Positions 1 through 9,236 of a stretch of 64,000 nt of DNA are shown in pieces (position 1 is the first letter of the stretch; every line of letters begins with the position of its first letter). The notes beneath the pieces are model-generated. The model saw nothing but the letters and a program-made list of their open reading frames with translations, was not told the origin of the DNA and searched no databases. Origin of the DNA: Candidatus Nanopelagicales bacterium (GTDB lineage Bacteria > Actinomycetota > Actinomycetes > S36-B12). The DNA lies in the NCBI GenBank assembly GCA_018402235.1, contig JAGYJJ010000005.1, positions 186,001 through 250,000 on the forward strand. Reading direction: 5' to 3'. Position numbers and translations under genes: made by a program.

Positions 1-785
1 CATGCGGGATCGATTTCCGAGGCGGCATCCACCCGGTAGGCGCTACCGGCACCGGCATCAAGGGCAACCTCCACCAACCGAACCGAGTTCGAGGAATTAC
101 CGGAACCAACCACGATCACGACGTCGCTGTTTTGGGCAATCTCCTTGACGGCCACCTGACGGTTCTGCGTTGCGTAGCAGATGTCGTCGCTGGGCGGACT
201 CATCAAATTGGGGAACCGGTTCTTCAAAGTGTCGACGGTTTGCATCGTCTCGTCGACCGACAGCGTGGTCTGTGAAAGCCAAATCAGTTTCTCTGGATCC
301 TTGACCTCTAGGGTCTCAGCAGCCTTCGGATCCTCAACAAGGGTGATCGACTCGGGTGCCTCACCCATCGTCCCGACAACTTCCTCATGCCCTTCATGGC
401 CGATCAAAATGATGTCGTATCCCTCAGAAGCGAAACGCTTCGCCTCGGAGTGAACTTTGGTGACCAACGGGCAGGTCGCATCGATCGTCTTGAGTCCACG
501 ATCAGCGGCTTGCGTGTGCACCTCGGGCGCAACACCATGCGCCGAGAAGACCACGGTCGAACCCTCAGGAACCTCTTCTACCTCGTCGACGAAGATCGCC
601 CCACGCTTCTCAAGTGTTTCCACCACGTGCTTGTTGTGCACGATCTGCTTGCGGACATACACCGGTGCGCCGTACAGGTCCAGGGCCTTCTCCACGGTCA
701 CTACCGCTCGATCAACCCCGGCGCAATAGCCACGCGGGGCCGCGAGGAGAACTCTGCGGTCATTGCTACCGGAAGTCTCAGCCAT
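1..785 (-). CDS. ispH: 4-hydroxy-3-methylbut-2-enyl diphosphate reductase IspH (3' end outside window)
   Basis: This enzyme makes the last step of the MEP pathway, reducing HMBPP to IPP and DMAPP with a 4Fe-4S cluster. About 261 residues are present and the C-terminus runs off the left edge. All three cluster cysteines are visible: RGYCAGV near residue 21, DATCPLV near 107 and DICYATQ near 200; the SAHGV and SGNSSNS motifs are also there. The ATG at 785 is chosen because a TACGAT hexamer lies 7 bases upstream (leaderless signature) and no ribosome binding site is seen. It is divergent from xseA. Confidence 0.96.
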   Translation of the reverse strand, partial: MAETSGSNDRRVLLAAPRGYCAGVDRAVVTVEKALDLYGAPVYVRKQIVHNKHVVETLEKRGAIFVDEVEEVPEGSTVVFSAHGVAPEVHTQAADRGLKTIDATCPLVTKVHSEAKRFASEGYDIILIGHEGHEEVVGTMGEAPESITLVEDPKAAETLEVKDPEKLIWLSQTTLSVDETMQTVDTLKNRFPNLMSPPSDDICYATQNRQVAVKEIAQNSDVVIVVGSGNSSNSVRLVEVALDAGAGSAYRVDAASEIDPA

Positions 786-792
786 GCTTCCC

Positions 793-798
793 ATCGTA
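793..798 (-). promoter_or_regulatory. -10 element of ispH (leaderless)
   Basis: TACGAT on the minus strand, 7 bases before the ispH ATG. The spacing puts the transcription start at or next to the A of the start codon. Inferred from sequence only. Confidence 0.5.
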
Positions 799-852
799 TG
801 CGGGTTGACAAAAGACACAACGCGGCCTTCACCGAGGGTGCCACCGGGCACC

Positions 853-858
853 TACGCT
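853..858 (+). promoter_or_regulatory. -10 element of xseA (leaderless)
   Basis: TACGCT followed by six bases (TCGCAT) and the ATG at 865. It decides the xseA start among several in-frame candidates, since none has a Shine-Dalgarno sequence. Confidence 0.5.
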
Positions 859-864
859 TCGCAT

Positions 865-2034
865 ATGACGCTCGAGACAGGACCGGATTCGCCCGTGCCC
901 GTGCGCACGGTTTCCCGGATGCTCGGCGACTGGATCGGCAAACTCGGGGCCGTCTGGGTCGAAGGTGAAGTGGCCGACTTTAAGCAGCGGCCTCGCGCCC
1001 GGATGCAGTTCCTGGTGCTGCGCGACACCGAGGCGAACGTCTCCTTGTCCGTCGTCGCAGACTCCGAACTCGTCGGCCGAATGGATCCACCCCTGGAAGC
1101 CGGGCAGCGGCTCATCGTGTGGGCCCGCCCGGAATTTTGGTCCGGCCGTGGCTCACTGCAACTTCGCGCGCGCTCGATGCGGGCTGTGGGTTTAGGCGAG
1201 CTCCTTGCGCGATTGGCCCAACTGCAAGCCACTCTTGCCGCCGAAGGTCTCTTCGCTCCCGAACGCAAAAGGCCTCTTCCCTTCCTACCCCGACGCATCG
1301 GATTGATCTGCGGGCGCAACAGCGACGCCGAACACGACGTTGTGGTGAACGCGCGTGATCGCTGGCCTGCTGCACAGTTTGAGATTCGTGAGGTGGCGGT
1401 GCAAGGAGTGAACGCGGTTCGCGAAGTGACTGAGGCGCTCGTAGAACTCGATGCCATCCCCGACATCGATGTCATCGTCATCACCCGTGGGGGTGGGAGC
1501 GTTGAAGACCTGCTGCCGTTCAGCAATGAATCCCTTGTCCGCGCGGTATCTGCTGCCCAGACTCCCGTGGTTAGTGCAATAGGTCACGAACAAGACGCCC
1601 CGATACTGGACTTGGTGGCTGATTACCGAGCCTCGACACCCACCGATGCCGGCAAGCGCATCGTTCCATCGTTTGCTGAAGAGGACTCGCGAGTGCACCA
1701 ACTACTACAGCGAGGACGGGCAAGTGTGCTGCGTCGCCTCGACAGCGAGATTAACTTCGTAGGAGACGCTCAAAGGCGGATGTTGCGCGTACTCGATAGT
1801 CGAATCGAGAGTTGGACCAACGATGTGCATCACCTACTCGCTCGAACCCGCAGTTTGTCCCCGGCAGCGACACTCGAGCGTGGTTACGCCATTGTTCAAC
1901 GCAGCGACGGCATTGTTGTGCGTCAGGCCACCGAGGTTCACATCGGTGATGCGCTCGACATCTATGTCCATCAGGGCAATCTGCAGGCAACCGTGACCGG
2001 TGCCAATCCACTACAACGCGAGGAGAGCCCATGA
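865..2034 (+). CDS. xseA: Exodeoxyribonuclease VII large subunit
   Basis: Large catalytic subunit of ExoVII, a cytoplasmic single-strand DNA exonuclease. The 389-residue product has the N-terminal OB-fold (about residues 10-100, with VEGEVADF) and the catalytic region with RIGLICGRNSDAEHD, TRGGGSVEDL, SAIGHEQD and STPTDAGK motifs, then a coiled-coil-like C-terminal half. The reading frame is open further upstream into ispH, but the actinobacterial family usually begins just before a PVRxVS motif, which fits the ATG at 865. The stop overlaps the xseB start (ATGA), so the two subunits are translationally coupled. Confidence 0.95.
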   Translation: MTLETGPDSPVPVRTVSRMLGDWIGKLGAVWVEGEVADFKQRPRARMQFLVLRDTEANVSLSVVADSELVGRMDPPLEAGQRLIVWARPEFWSGRGSLQLRARSMRAVGLGELLARLAQLQATLAAEGLFAPERKRPLPFLPRRIGLICGRNSDAEHDVVVNARDRWPAAQFEIREVAVQGVNAVREVTEALVELDAIPDIDVIVITRGGGSVEDLLPFSNESLVRAVSAAQTPVVSAIGHEQDAPILDLVADYRASTPTDAGKRIVPSFAEEDSRVHQLLQRGRASVLRRLDSEINFVGDAQRRMLRVLDSRIESWTNDVHHLLARTRSLSPAATLERGYAIVQRSDGIVVRQATEVHIGDALDIYVHQGNLQATVTGANPLQREESP

Positions 2035-2240
2035 GTGCCGAACTCGGTTTCGAACAGGCCCGAGAGGAACTCGCGGGCATCGTGGCGCAACTCGAGGCAG
2101 GAGGCCTCAGCCTCGAGGAGTCGCTTGCGCTGTGGAAACGCGGGGAGGAGGTAGCAGCCGTGTGTACGCGCTGGCTCGATGAAGCCCGGGCTCAACTCAA
2201 CGCGGCGGTCGAGGCCGCCCAAGAGGTCGACAACGACTAG
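2031..2240 (+). CDS. xseB: Exodeoxyribonuclease VII small subunit
   Basis: The 69-residue helical protein has the XseB pattern: FEQAREEL near the start, LEAGGLSLEESLALWKRGEE in the middle and a helical C-terminus. It binds XseA in several copies to form ExoVII. Its ATG overlaps the xseA stop codon. Its own stop overlaps the stop of the convergent DUF4245 gene by a few bases, leaving no room for a conventional terminator. Confidence 0.95.
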   Translation: MSAELGFEQAREELAGIVAQLEAGGLSLEESLALWKRGEEVAAVCTRWLDEARAQLNAAVEAAQEVDND

Positions 2241-2827
2241 GGCAACACCAGGCTGCGCGCTGCATCACCAAGGTCCGACCACGGGCCGGTACCGCTGATG
2301 ATCGTCGTGGATCCATCGTTCGTGCGAACCAATGACCTTCGTGCATCGATGCTGCCGTTCTCAAAAGGCACCCAGCCATCGGTTGTTAACTCCTGGACCG
2401 TGCCGGGAAGGTTTGCGTAATCGGCAAGGCGCAGTCCATCCACCGTTTGCTCGGCTAGGTAAGTATCCGAATCGGCCAATGACTGACTCAACTGCAGATA
2501 CTGCTCATCCGAACTCACGTACCCGACATGCCACACGAGTTGCCCATCAGATGCTTCTGTCGACTCCCAGCGCACGCTGGTGGGTTGGGCCTCGGTATCG
2601 ATGACGAAGACCGGGAACCCAGCCTGGCTACTCGCGAATGTGACGAGCGGCTCCAAGGACACTTCCTTGATCGGATCAGGCTGCGGACGCCAGGTGACCA
2701 GCAATACGACGCCCACAACCGCCAGGACCACGGCCATCGACCGGACCATGTCGCCGACGTTTTGGCGAAGCCCACGCATCGGACGGCCAGTCGGCTTGGG
2801 TGTGCTCACCTGGCCATCATCGGCCAT
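2237..2827 (-). CDS. DUF4245 membrane-anchored protein
   Basis: A 196-residue protein with a charged cytoplasmic N-terminus, one transmembrane helix (about residues 27-43, rich in V, A and L) and an extracytoplasmic domain of about 150 residues. The outer domain matches the actinobacterial DUF4245 family (VRWESTE, WHVGYVSSDEQYLQLSQ, GWVPFENG). Function is unknown. The frame is open upstream over glpX on the other strand, but the ATG at 2827 gives the family length and avoids that overlap. It is convergent with xseB and divergent from glpX, a conserved actinobacterial arrangement. Confidence 0.85.
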   Translation of the reverse strand: MADDGQVSTPKPTGRPMRGLRQNVGDMVRSMAVVLAVVGVVLLVTWRPQPDPIKEVSLEPLVTFASSQAGFPVFVIDTEAQPTSVRWESTEASDGQLVWHVGYVSSDEQYLQLSQSLADSDTYLAEQTVDGLRLADYANLPGTVQELTTDGWVPFENGSIDARRSLVRTNDGSTTIISGTGPWSDLGDAARSLVLP

Positions 2828-2875
2828 GCCCGGCTTTCTCGCGACTGAGCAGGGCTCTTCGCGCGGATTCCTCAC

Positions 2876-2881
2876 TACGCT
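2876..2881 (+). promoter_or_regulatory. -10 element of glpX (leaderless)
   Basis: TACGCT followed by six bases and the glpX ATG at 2888; no ribosome binding site is present. Confidence 0.5.
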
Positions 2882-2887
2882 GCCCAC

Positions 2888-3904
2888 ATGGCTGACAAAA
2901 CCCGAATGCCTGAAGCGCCCGACCGGAACCTCGCACTGGAGTTGGTGCGCGTCACTGAGGCAGCAGCGATGGCTGCGGCGCGCTGGGTAGGTCGCGGTGA
3001 CAAGAACGGTGCCGATGGGGCCGCAGTGAATGCCATGCGCACCCTGATCAGCAGCGTTTCGATGGATGGCGTGGTGGTGATCGGTGAGGGCGAGAAGGAC
3101 GACGCACCCATGCTCTTCAACGGCGAGCGGGTAGGTGATGGAACCGGTGCAGAGGTCGACGTTGCGGTGGATCCCATCGATGGCACAACTCTCACCGCCA
3201 AGGGAATGACGAACGCCATCTCCGTCATCGCCGTTGCCGAGCGGGGCGCGATGTTCGACCCCAGCGCCGTTTTCTACATGGAGAAGCTCGTAGTCGGAGC
3301 TGATAGTGCCGATGCGATCGACATCACAGCGCCGATCTCGTGGAACCTCCAACAGGTTGCCAAAGCAAAGGGCGAGCGCGTGGCCGACCTAACCGTTTGC
3401 ATCCTCGACCGCCCCCGTCATGACTTCCTCGTCGATGAGGTTCGCAGTGCAGGCGCACGTATCAAGTTCATCGTCGATGGGGACGTCGCGGGCGCGGTCA
3501 TGGCAGCTCGCCACGGCACTGGCGTGGACATGCTCGCGGGGATCGGTGGCACACCCGAGGGAATCATCGCCGCCTGCGCGATGAAGTGCCTGGGTGGCAG
3601 CATCCAGGGGCGGCTGTGGCCACGCGATGAGGCCGAGCGTCGAGCAGCCCTGGACGCAGGCCACGACCTGAGCCGTGTTCTCACAACCGGGGATCTGGTA
3701 TCCGGGGAAAACAACTTTTTCTGCGCAACCGGCATCACCGATGGGGAGATCATGGAAGGTGTTCGCTACACACCCGATGGCCCCACAACTCACTCGATCG
3801 TGATGCGCAGCAAGAGCGGCACCATCCGAGAGGTACGCAGCGAGCATCGGCTCGCGAAATTGTCCACCTATGCCTCGGTCGATTTCAGCGGCGAGGGTGA
3901 CTGA
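2888..3904 (+). CDS. glpX: Class II fructose-1,6-bisphosphatase GlpX
   Basis: Hydrolyses fructose-1,6-bisphosphate to fructose-6-phosphate in gluconeogenesis; in actinobacteria GlpX is typically the main FBPase. The 338-residue length is usual for the family. Metal and phosphate site motifs are clear: [11 protein letters not shown] near residue 67 and DPIDGTTL near 95, plus GGTPEG near 218. The ATG at 2888 follows a leaderless-type -10. It is read in the same direction as the following fumarase gene, 51 bases away, which has its own promoter-like element. Confidence 0.95.
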   Translation: MADKTRMPEAPDRNLALELVRVTEAAAMAAARWVGRGDKNGADGAAVNAMRTLISSVSMDGVVVIGEGEKDDAPMLFNGERVGDGTGAEVDVAVDPIDGTTLTAKGMTNAISVIAVAERGAMFDPSAVFYMEKLVVGADSADAIDITAPISWNLQQVAKAKGERVADLTVCILDRPRHDFLVDEVRSAGARIKFIVDGDVAGAVMAARHGTGVDMLAGIGGTPEGIIAACAMKCLGGSIQGRLWPRDEAERRAALDAGHDLSRVLTTGDLVSGENNFFCATGITDGEIMEGVRYTPDGPTTHSIVMRSKSGTIREVRSEHRLAKLSTYASVDFSGEGD

Positions 3905-3943
3905 CGCCACCTGCACATCGCTGCATAGCGGCGGCGGTAGGCC

Positions 3944-3949
3944 TACCCT
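3944..3949 (+). promoter_or_regulatory. -10 element of fumarase gene (leaderless)
   Basis: TACCCT followed by six bases (GGTCCC) and the GTG start at 3956; no Shine-Dalgarno sequence. Confidence 0.5.
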
Positions 3950-3955
3950 GGTCCC

Positions 3956-5632
3956 GTGGACTTCTCGTATTCGGACCTTCTGCCCAAGGAAAGTGCCGGC
4001 GGCGACCCCACGCCGTTTCGGCTGATCACCACTGAGGGCGTATCCACCGTCGAGGCAGCCGGGCGCACCTTCCTTGAAATCGAACCAGAGGTGCTGCGCC
4101 TTCTCACGTACGAGGCCATCCACGACATCTCCCACCTGCTGCGCCCGGCGCACCTTGCGCAACTCGCGTCGATTCTGGATGACCCCGAGGCCAGCCCGAA
4201 TGACCGATTCGTGGCACTTGATCTGCTCAAGAACGCGAATATCGCCGCCGGTGGGGTACTCCCCATGTGCCAGGACACCGGCACCGCCATCGTCATGGGC
4301 AAACGTGGCCAGAACGTTTGGACATCTGGCCAGGACGAGGAGCACATCTCACGCGGGGTATTCGACGCCTTCCAAAAATTGAACCTGCGTTACTCGCAGT
4401 TGTCCCCCCTCAGCATGTGGAAGGAACGCAACACCGGCAACAACCTGCCTGCACAGGTGGAGATCTACGCCGATACCCATCCTGGACACGAAACGAGCTA
4501 TGACTTCCTATTCATAGCAAAGGGCGGCGGTAGCGCGAACAAGAGTTTCTTATTCCAGGAAACCACAGCCCTGCTGAACCCGGAATCCTTTTCCCGTTTC
4601 CTCGACGAGAAGCTTCGGATGATCGGCACCGCCGCCTGTCCCCCCTATCACCTTGCGATCGTGGTCGGAGGAACCAGCGCGGAGTTCACGATGAAGACCG
4701 CAAAACTTGCCAGCGCGCATTACCTCGATGATCTACCCATTCACGGCACGGATGCCGGTCACGGCTACCGGGACTTGGAGATGGAAGCGGAAGTTCTCCG
4801 CATGACGCAAGCCTTCGGGATCGGCGCGCAATTCGGCGGCAAATACTTCTGCCACGACGTTCGCGTGATTCGCTTACCGCGCCATGGTGCTTCGTGCCCG
4901 GTAGGTATTGCGGTTTCCTGCTCGGCCGATCGTCAGGCACTCGCGAAGATCACTTCCGAAGGCGCGTTCCTCGAGCAACTTGAGCCCGACCCGGCGCGCT
5001 TCCTGCCTGAGGTGACCGACGAACACCTCGACGACGACGTTGTCCGCATTGACCTCACCCAGTCGATGGATGCGATCCGCGAACAACTCTCGAATTTGCC
5101 CGTCAAGACACGGGTTTCTCTTACCGGCCCACTGATCGTGGCGCGCGACCTTGCCCACGCGCGCATCAAGGAGATGCTCGATCGCGGTGATCCCATGCCG
5201 CAGTACATGCGTGATCACGCGGTCTATTACGCAGGCCCCGCAAAGACCCCTGAAGGCTATGCATCCGGGTCTTTCGGTCCCACCACTGCCGGACGCATGG
5301 ACTCGTATGTGGATCAGTTCCAAAAGGCCGGCGGATCTTTGGTGATGTTGGCAAAGGGCAACCGAAGTGCCGTGGTGACCAATGCTTGCAGGGATAACGG
5401 CGGCTTCTATCTCGGATCGATCGGTGGACCGGCAGCCCGCCTCGCCCAGGACAACATCACGAAGGTGGATGTGCTCGACTTCCCCGAACTTGGGATGGAA
5501 GCGGTGTGGCGGATCGAGGTCGTGGACTTCCCTGCGTTCGTTGTGGTCGACGACAAGGGCAACGATTTCTTCGCCGACACTCTCCGACCCGTGGCGACCA
5601 CCATTCCGGTCGGACCGCCAGCTACCCGCTGA
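3956..5632 (+). CDS. fumA: Class I fumarate hydratase (fused alpha and beta domains)
   Basis: Iron-sulfur fumarase of the TCA cycle, converting fumarate and malate. The 558 residues cover the alpha domain (MCQDTGTA near 103, KGGGSANKS near 190, [11 protein letters not shown] near 222) and the C-terminal beta domain ([13 protein letters not shown] near 388, [14 protein letters not shown] near 438, KGNRS near 466). The cysteines in MCQDTG, AACPPY and GASCPVG would bind the 4Fe-4S cluster. The GTG start is supported by the TACCCT hexamer six bases upstream. Being a class I enzyme, it is expected to be oxygen-sensitive compared with class II FumC. Confidence 0.95.
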   Translation: MDFSYSDLLPKESAGGDPTPFRLITTEGVSTVEAAGRTFLEIEPEVLRLLTYEAIHDISHLLRPAHLAQLASILDDPEASPNDRFVALDLLKNANIAAGGVLPMCQDTGTAIVMGKRGQNVWTSGQDEEHISRGVFDAFQKLNLRYSQLSPLSMWKERNTGNNLPAQVEIYADTHPGHETSYDFLFIAKGGGSANKSFLFQETTALLNPESFSRFLDEKLRMIGTAACPPYHLAIVVGGTSAEFTMKTAKLASAHYLDDLPIHGTDAGHGYRDLEMEAEVLRMTQAFGIGAQFGGKYFCHDVRVIRLPRHGASCPVGIAVSCSADRQALAKITSEGAFLEQLEPDPARFLPEVTDEHLDDDVVRIDLTQSMDAIREQLSNLPVKTRVSLTGPLIVARDLAHARIKEMLDRGDPMPQYMRDHAVYYAGPAKTPEGYASGSFGPTTAGRMDSYVDQFQKAGGSLVMLAKGNRSAVVTNACRDNGGFYLGSIGGPAARLAQDNITKVDVLDFPELGMEAVWRIEVVDFPAFVVVDDKGNDFFADTLRPVATTIPVGPPATR

Positions 5633-5638
5633 AACCGG

Positions 5639-6280
5639 TTAGCACTTCCAGGCGCCACCGCGCCAATGGTGTTTGCCATTGCCATTTCGCCAGATGGTCC
5701 AAAAGGCGCGGTCCTGCCAGTAGCGATTCCACTGCTGCGTGGGAATCTTGCGTAGCTGCTTGAGCATCAATTCACCCGGCTCGCCCATCTCGCGGCGAAC
5801 TTCCTTCATCATCATGTGGGTTGCACCGATCGCCAGGGCACGACTCATCTGGTAGGCACCTCGATACAGGCCACCTGCGCTCACTGCGCGGTAATTGTGC
5901 TTGGCCTCGCGATCCATGATGCAGCGGCGGATACTTTCCTTCTTCGGCATGTACCACTTGCCCTGGTACAGGCTTCGCTCGTAGCCCTTCATGTCTTGCG
6001 CCTGAGCCGACCCGAAAGCGTGACTCATTTCGATGGCAAGCCGCTCACCCCGGTCCATGCCTTCAAAGTCCGGTGCGTTACCACCATCACCCTCCGGAAC
6101 TCCAGGCACCTCGCTGACCGGAATGGGATTGCCATCGAGGTCGAACAATTCGGCTACTTCCACCTCAAGAGACGGATCGAGTTCTTCATCCGCGAACGCC
6201 GGAACGGATACACCGCCCACGAGACCGATCGCTAGCACCGACGCAGCACTGATGGACGTCAAGCGTGAAACGAAACGCAT
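5639..6280 (-). CDS. Secreted transglycosylase/lysozyme-like protein
   Basis: A 213-residue exported protein with a good signal peptide (MRFVSRL, hydrophobic stretch to about residue 29, cleavage likely after AFA). A low-complexity acidic linker (about 31-75) precedes a C-terminal domain with RRCIMDREAKHNY and GGLYRGAYQMS, which resembles the ES(G/x)NNY...GxYRGAYQ pattern of actinobacterial lysozyme-like/resuscitation-promoting-factor-like domains. Likely role: peptidoglycan cleavage outside the cell. The usual catalytic Glu position reads as DREAKHNY, so E is present. AAGGGG lies before the ATG. A 220-bp upstream region holds a possible CRP-type site. Confidence 0.75.
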   Translation of the reverse strand: MRFVSRLTSISAASVLAIGLVGGVSVPAFADEELDPSLEVEVAELFDLDGNPIPVSEVPGVPEGDGGNAPDFEGMDRGERLAIEMSHAFGSAQAQDMKGYERSLYQGKWYMPKKESIRRCIMDREAKHNYRAVSAGGLYRGAYQMSRALAIGATHMMMKEVRREMGEPGELMLKQLRKIPTQQWNRYWQDRAFWTIWRNGNGKHHWRGGAWKC

Positions 6281-6434
6281 GGCACCCCTTCGGCGGAACG
6301 GTGATCATCGGATCAGCAGCCACCTACGTTGCCGAAAGATCACGCGATTGTCACGCCGAAGTGGAGTATCGCGTCGCGACATTTCAGACATAACAGGCCG
6401 CATTGTCCGATTACTGCACGATCATCGCGCGTCT

Positions 6435-6450
6435 TGTGACCATCGTCACC
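6435..6450. promoter_or_regulatory. Possible CRP/GlxR-type binding site
   Basis: TGTGA, six bases, TCACC: one mismatch to the TGTGA-N6-TCACA consensus of actinobacterial CRP/GlxR. It lies about 155 bases upstream of the secreted lysozyme-like gene and about 50 bases past the end of the PhoH-family gene. In Mycobacterium tuberculosis, rpfA is a known CRP target, which makes the placement sensible. One site by eye is weak evidence. Confidence 0.35.
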
Positions 6451-6500
6451 CTTGCTATCCACAGATGCTTTCCATGGCCGGGGCCTGCGAGGACAAGCAA

Positions 6501-7802
6501 CTACAGGTGCCCGTCTTCGAGCATCTCGGTCACCAGCGCAGCGATCGGTGAACGTTCCGAACGCGTGAGCGTCACATGCGCGAACAGTGGGTGCCCCTTG
6601 AGTTTTTCGACAACGGCCACGACGCCATCAAAACGACCCACTCGCAGGTTGTCGCGCTGCCCCACGTCGTGGGTCAAGACCACACGGCTATCGGTACCAA
6701 TCCGTGAAAGAACCGTCAGGAGAACATTGCGTTCAAGCGACTGCGCCTCATCCACGATCACGAATGCATCGTGCAGCGAGCGCCCACGGATGTGAGTGAG
6801 CGGTAGCACCTCGAGCATCCCGCGATCGACGATTTCGTCGACTACTTCAGATGTGGTGACCGCGTTCAGGGTGTCGTAGACCGCCTGTCCCCAGGGCGAC
6901 ATCTTCTCGTTCTCGCTGCCGGGCAGGTAGCCCAGATCCTGACCACCCACTGCGTACAGCGGGCGAAAGACGATCACCTTGCGGTGCTGGCGCCTCTCGA
7001 GCACAGACTCCAGTCCAGCACACAGCGCCAAGGCGCTCTTTCCTGTTCCCGCACGACCGCCCAAAGACACGATGCCGATATCTGGGTCGAGCAGTAGATC
7101 CAATGCGATGCGCTGCTCGGCGCTGCGCCCATGCACACCGAATGCTTCTCGATCACCGCGCACCAGCCGTACGCGCTTGTCGGCAGTGACCCGCGCGAGG
7201 CCGCTACCTCGGTCGGAGACCAGCACCAGACCGCAGTGGCAGGGAAGCTCACGCGCCTCATCGAGATCAATCACGCCTTCTTCGAAGAGGCGATCGAGAT
7301 CAGCGGCGGCAACTTCTAGTTCTTGGATGCCTGTGTAACCGGATTCGATGACGAGTTCAGCGCGGTACTCCTCGGCGGACAATCCGACCGACGACGCCTT
7401 GACGCGCATCGGCAGGTCTTTGCTGACGAGCACAACGTCGTCGCCGCCATCGGACAGGTTCTTCGCTACCGCAAGGATCCGGGTGTCGTTATCGCCTAAC
7501 CGCAGTCCAGACGGCAGCGAATCGATATCAGTGTGGTTCAGCTCAACGCGCAACGTTCCGCCCGCATCGCCGATCTGCATCGCTTCATCGAGGCGGCCGT
7601 GACTCACGCGGAAGTCATCCAGCAACCGCAGCGCCTGACGAGCGAAGTACCCCAACTCCGGGTGGCTGCGTTTTCCTTCAAGTTCGGTGACAACCACAAC
7701 AGGTATCACGACATCGTGCTCATCGAATCTCAGCAGAGCTCGGGGGTCGGACAACAGGACAGAGGTGTCGAGGACGTAGGTCCTCCGGGCGATCTGCTGC
7801 AC
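6501..7802 (-). CDS. PIN domain-PhoH family ATPase (PhoH2 type)
   Basis: A 433-residue two-domain protein. The N-terminal PIN-like nuclease domain (about 1-140) has YVLDTSVLL, acidic residues in VTELEGKR and GDNDTRILA. The C-terminal PhoH domain has a Walker A ([12 protein letters not shown] near 245), and a Walker B-type FVIVDEAQS near 345. PhoH2 proteins of mycobacteria are sequence-specific RNA helicases/RNases; that activity is inferred here. The GTG at 7802 is chosen over an upstream ATG because AGGAG sits five bases before it. It is divergent from the antiporter gene. Confidence 0.88.
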   Translation of the reverse strand: MQQIARRTYVLDTSVLLSDPRALLRFDEHDVVIPVVVVTELEGKRSHPELGYFARQALRLLDDFRVSHGRLDEAMQIGDAGGTLRVELNHTDIDSLPSGLRLGDNDTRILAVAKNLSDGGDDVVLVSKDLPMRVKASSVGLSAEEYRAELVIESGYTGIQELEVAAADLDRLFEEGVIDLDEARELPCHCGLVLVSDRGSGLARVTADKRVRLVRGDREAFGVHGRSAEQRIALDLLLDPDIGIVSLGGRAGTGKSALALCAGLESVLERRQHRKVIVFRPLYAVGGQDLGYLPGSENEKMSPWGQAVYDTLNAVTTSEVVDEIVDRGMLEVLPLTHIRGRSLHDAFVIVDEAQSLERNVLLTVLSRIGTDSRVVLTHDVGQRDNLRVGRFDGVVAVVEKLKGHPLFAHVTLTRSERSPIAALVTEMLEDGHL

Positions 7803-7887
7803 ACAGTCTCCTAGCCGGATGCGAACCGACGGACCCGGTCCGCACACCCAACGCTAGGTGGACCGATGAGGCTCCCCGGTTCCGACA

Positions 7888-7921
7888 CGCCGCCCCTACC
7901 GCCGCGCCGCCCCTACCGCGG
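7888..7921. repeat. 17-bp tandem duplication
   Basis: Two adjacent 17-bp copies (7888-7904 and 7905-7921) beginning CGCCGCCCCTACCGC, 16 of 17 bases identical. They lie in the 182-bp intergenic region between the divergent PhoH-type and antiporter genes, about 65 bases before the antiporter start. Confidence 0.8.
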
Positions 7922-7984
7922 AATCGCCAAGGTGAACGGGACGTTTCTTATCCATCCCATCAACTCCTGCGGGATAGTTCGGCC

Positions 7985-9202
7985 GTGACCACCTTGGACT
8001 CAACCCAGATCATGCTGGCAGCCGCCCTCGTCATGGGCATCGCCACCGCCTGCCAGGTGGTGGCTCCTCGACTTGGTATCCCTAGTCTCATCTTGTTGCT
8101 GCCTGCAGGATTCCTGCTGGGCGTCTTCGCTCCGCAGTACCGAATGGACACCATTCTTGGCAATGCATTCCCCGTAGCCGTGGACCTCATCGTTGCTGTG
8201 ATCTTGTTCCACGGTGGACTTGCTCTCAGCCGAAATGAACTCCAAGGACCCGACCGTGCGGTAGTCAGGAGGCTCGTGTGGATCGGCGCTCCCATAACGT
8301 GGATTGCAGGCTCTGCTGCAGCGCACTACTTCATCGGACTGTCGTGGTCGATGGCCTTGATGTTGGGTGCGATTCTCGTTGTTTCCGGACCAACGGTGGT
8401 GACCCCTATCCTCGACTTCGCGAGGCCGAAAGGACGTGTTCGCGGGATCTTGCAATGGGAAGGGACTCTCCTCGATCCGATCGGTGCGCTTTTGGCAGTG
8501 GTCGTCTTCCAAGTCATCAAGGCCAGCGGAGCTACGTCGTTTTCAGAAGCCGTCTGGCTTTTCGTCGGAGGCACCTTCGTGGGCATCGCTGCCGCTGTCT
8601 TCGGGGTAGTACTTATCGTCCTTGGCGGACGTCTGGTTCACGGAAATAGCCTGCTCGGTACTCAGGTTCTCCTCGGATCGGTGATCGTTGCCGCCGGACT
8701 AGCCAACTATGTGGCCAATGAGACCGGTCTCATAGCAGCACTACTCATGGGGTTGGCAGCACCACGAGTTGCTCAACGCTTCAACGCTTCCTTGACTGAT
8801 GCCGACCCCTTCTTCAACGCTGTCGTGTCCGTGGGCATCGGCGTTTTGTTCGTGGCGATCGCTGCGTTGGTTCCACTCGAAGCCCTGGAATCAATCCTCC
8901 TACCGACTCTCGCGTTGGGACTCGTTCTAGTCCTCATTGTGCGACCAGTCGTGACCCTTGTGACAACCTCACGAGCGGGCCTTTCGCAACAAGAACGCGC
9001 ATTCATCGCGTGGATGGATCCACGCGGCATCGTTGCGGCCGCTACAGCATCGAGTATCGGGGCATCGCTTGTAGCTTTGAAGGTGCCCGGAGCTGAGAAG
9101 CTTCTTCCAGCGGCCTTCATCGTCATCGCCTTCACGGTGGCGGTCTACGGCTTGACCGCCGTGCCCGTCGCCAGTGCCTTGAAGTTGCGTGACAACGGAT
9201 GA
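7985..9202 (+). CDS. Cation:proton antiporter (CPA family)
   Basis: A 405-residue very hydrophobic protein with about 11-12 predicted membrane helices and no long C-terminal domain. The pattern GIPSLILLLPAG, ILFHGGLALS, VVSGPTVVTPIL and EGTLLDPIGA is that of NhaP-type sodium (or potassium)/proton exchangers; the DP pair in helix 6 is the likely ion-binding site. It probably works in pH or sodium homeostasis at the plasma membrane. The GTG at 7985 follows GATAGT by six bases, close to the leaderless pattern. Ion specificity cannot be read from sequence. Confidence 0.88.
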   Translation: MTTLDSTQIMLAAALVMGIATACQVVAPRLGIPSLILLLPAGFLLGVFAPQYRMDTILGNAFPVAVDLIVAVILFHGGLALSRNELQGPDRAVVRRLVWIGAPITWIAGSAAAHYFIGLSWSMALMLGAILVVSGPTVVTPILDFARPKGRVRGILQWEGTLLDPIGALLAVVVFQVIKASGATSFSEAVWLFVGGTFVGIAAAVFGVVLIVLGGRLVHGNSLLGTQVLLGSVIVAAGLANYVANETGLIAALLMGLAAPRVAQRFNASLTDADPFFNAVVSVGIGVLFVAIAALVPLEALESILLPTLALGLVLVLIVRPVVTLVTTSRAGLSQQERAFIAWMDPRGIVAAATASSIGASLVALKVPGAEKLLPAAFIVIAFTVAVYGLTAVPVASALKLRDNG

Positions 9203-9236
9203 GATAGCAACCCAATGATGGGCCGGGCGGTAGGAG

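Noticed and set aside
2237-3352. Long N-terminal extension of the DUF4245 protein
   Set aside because: The extension is the complement of glpX and is not family-like.
6281-6500. A c-di-AMP (ydaO) riboswitch before the secreted lysozyme-like gene
   Set aside because: Such switches often precede cell-wall hydrolase genes, but the conserved GGGTGAATC-type and purine-rich blocks are not present on the minus strand here.
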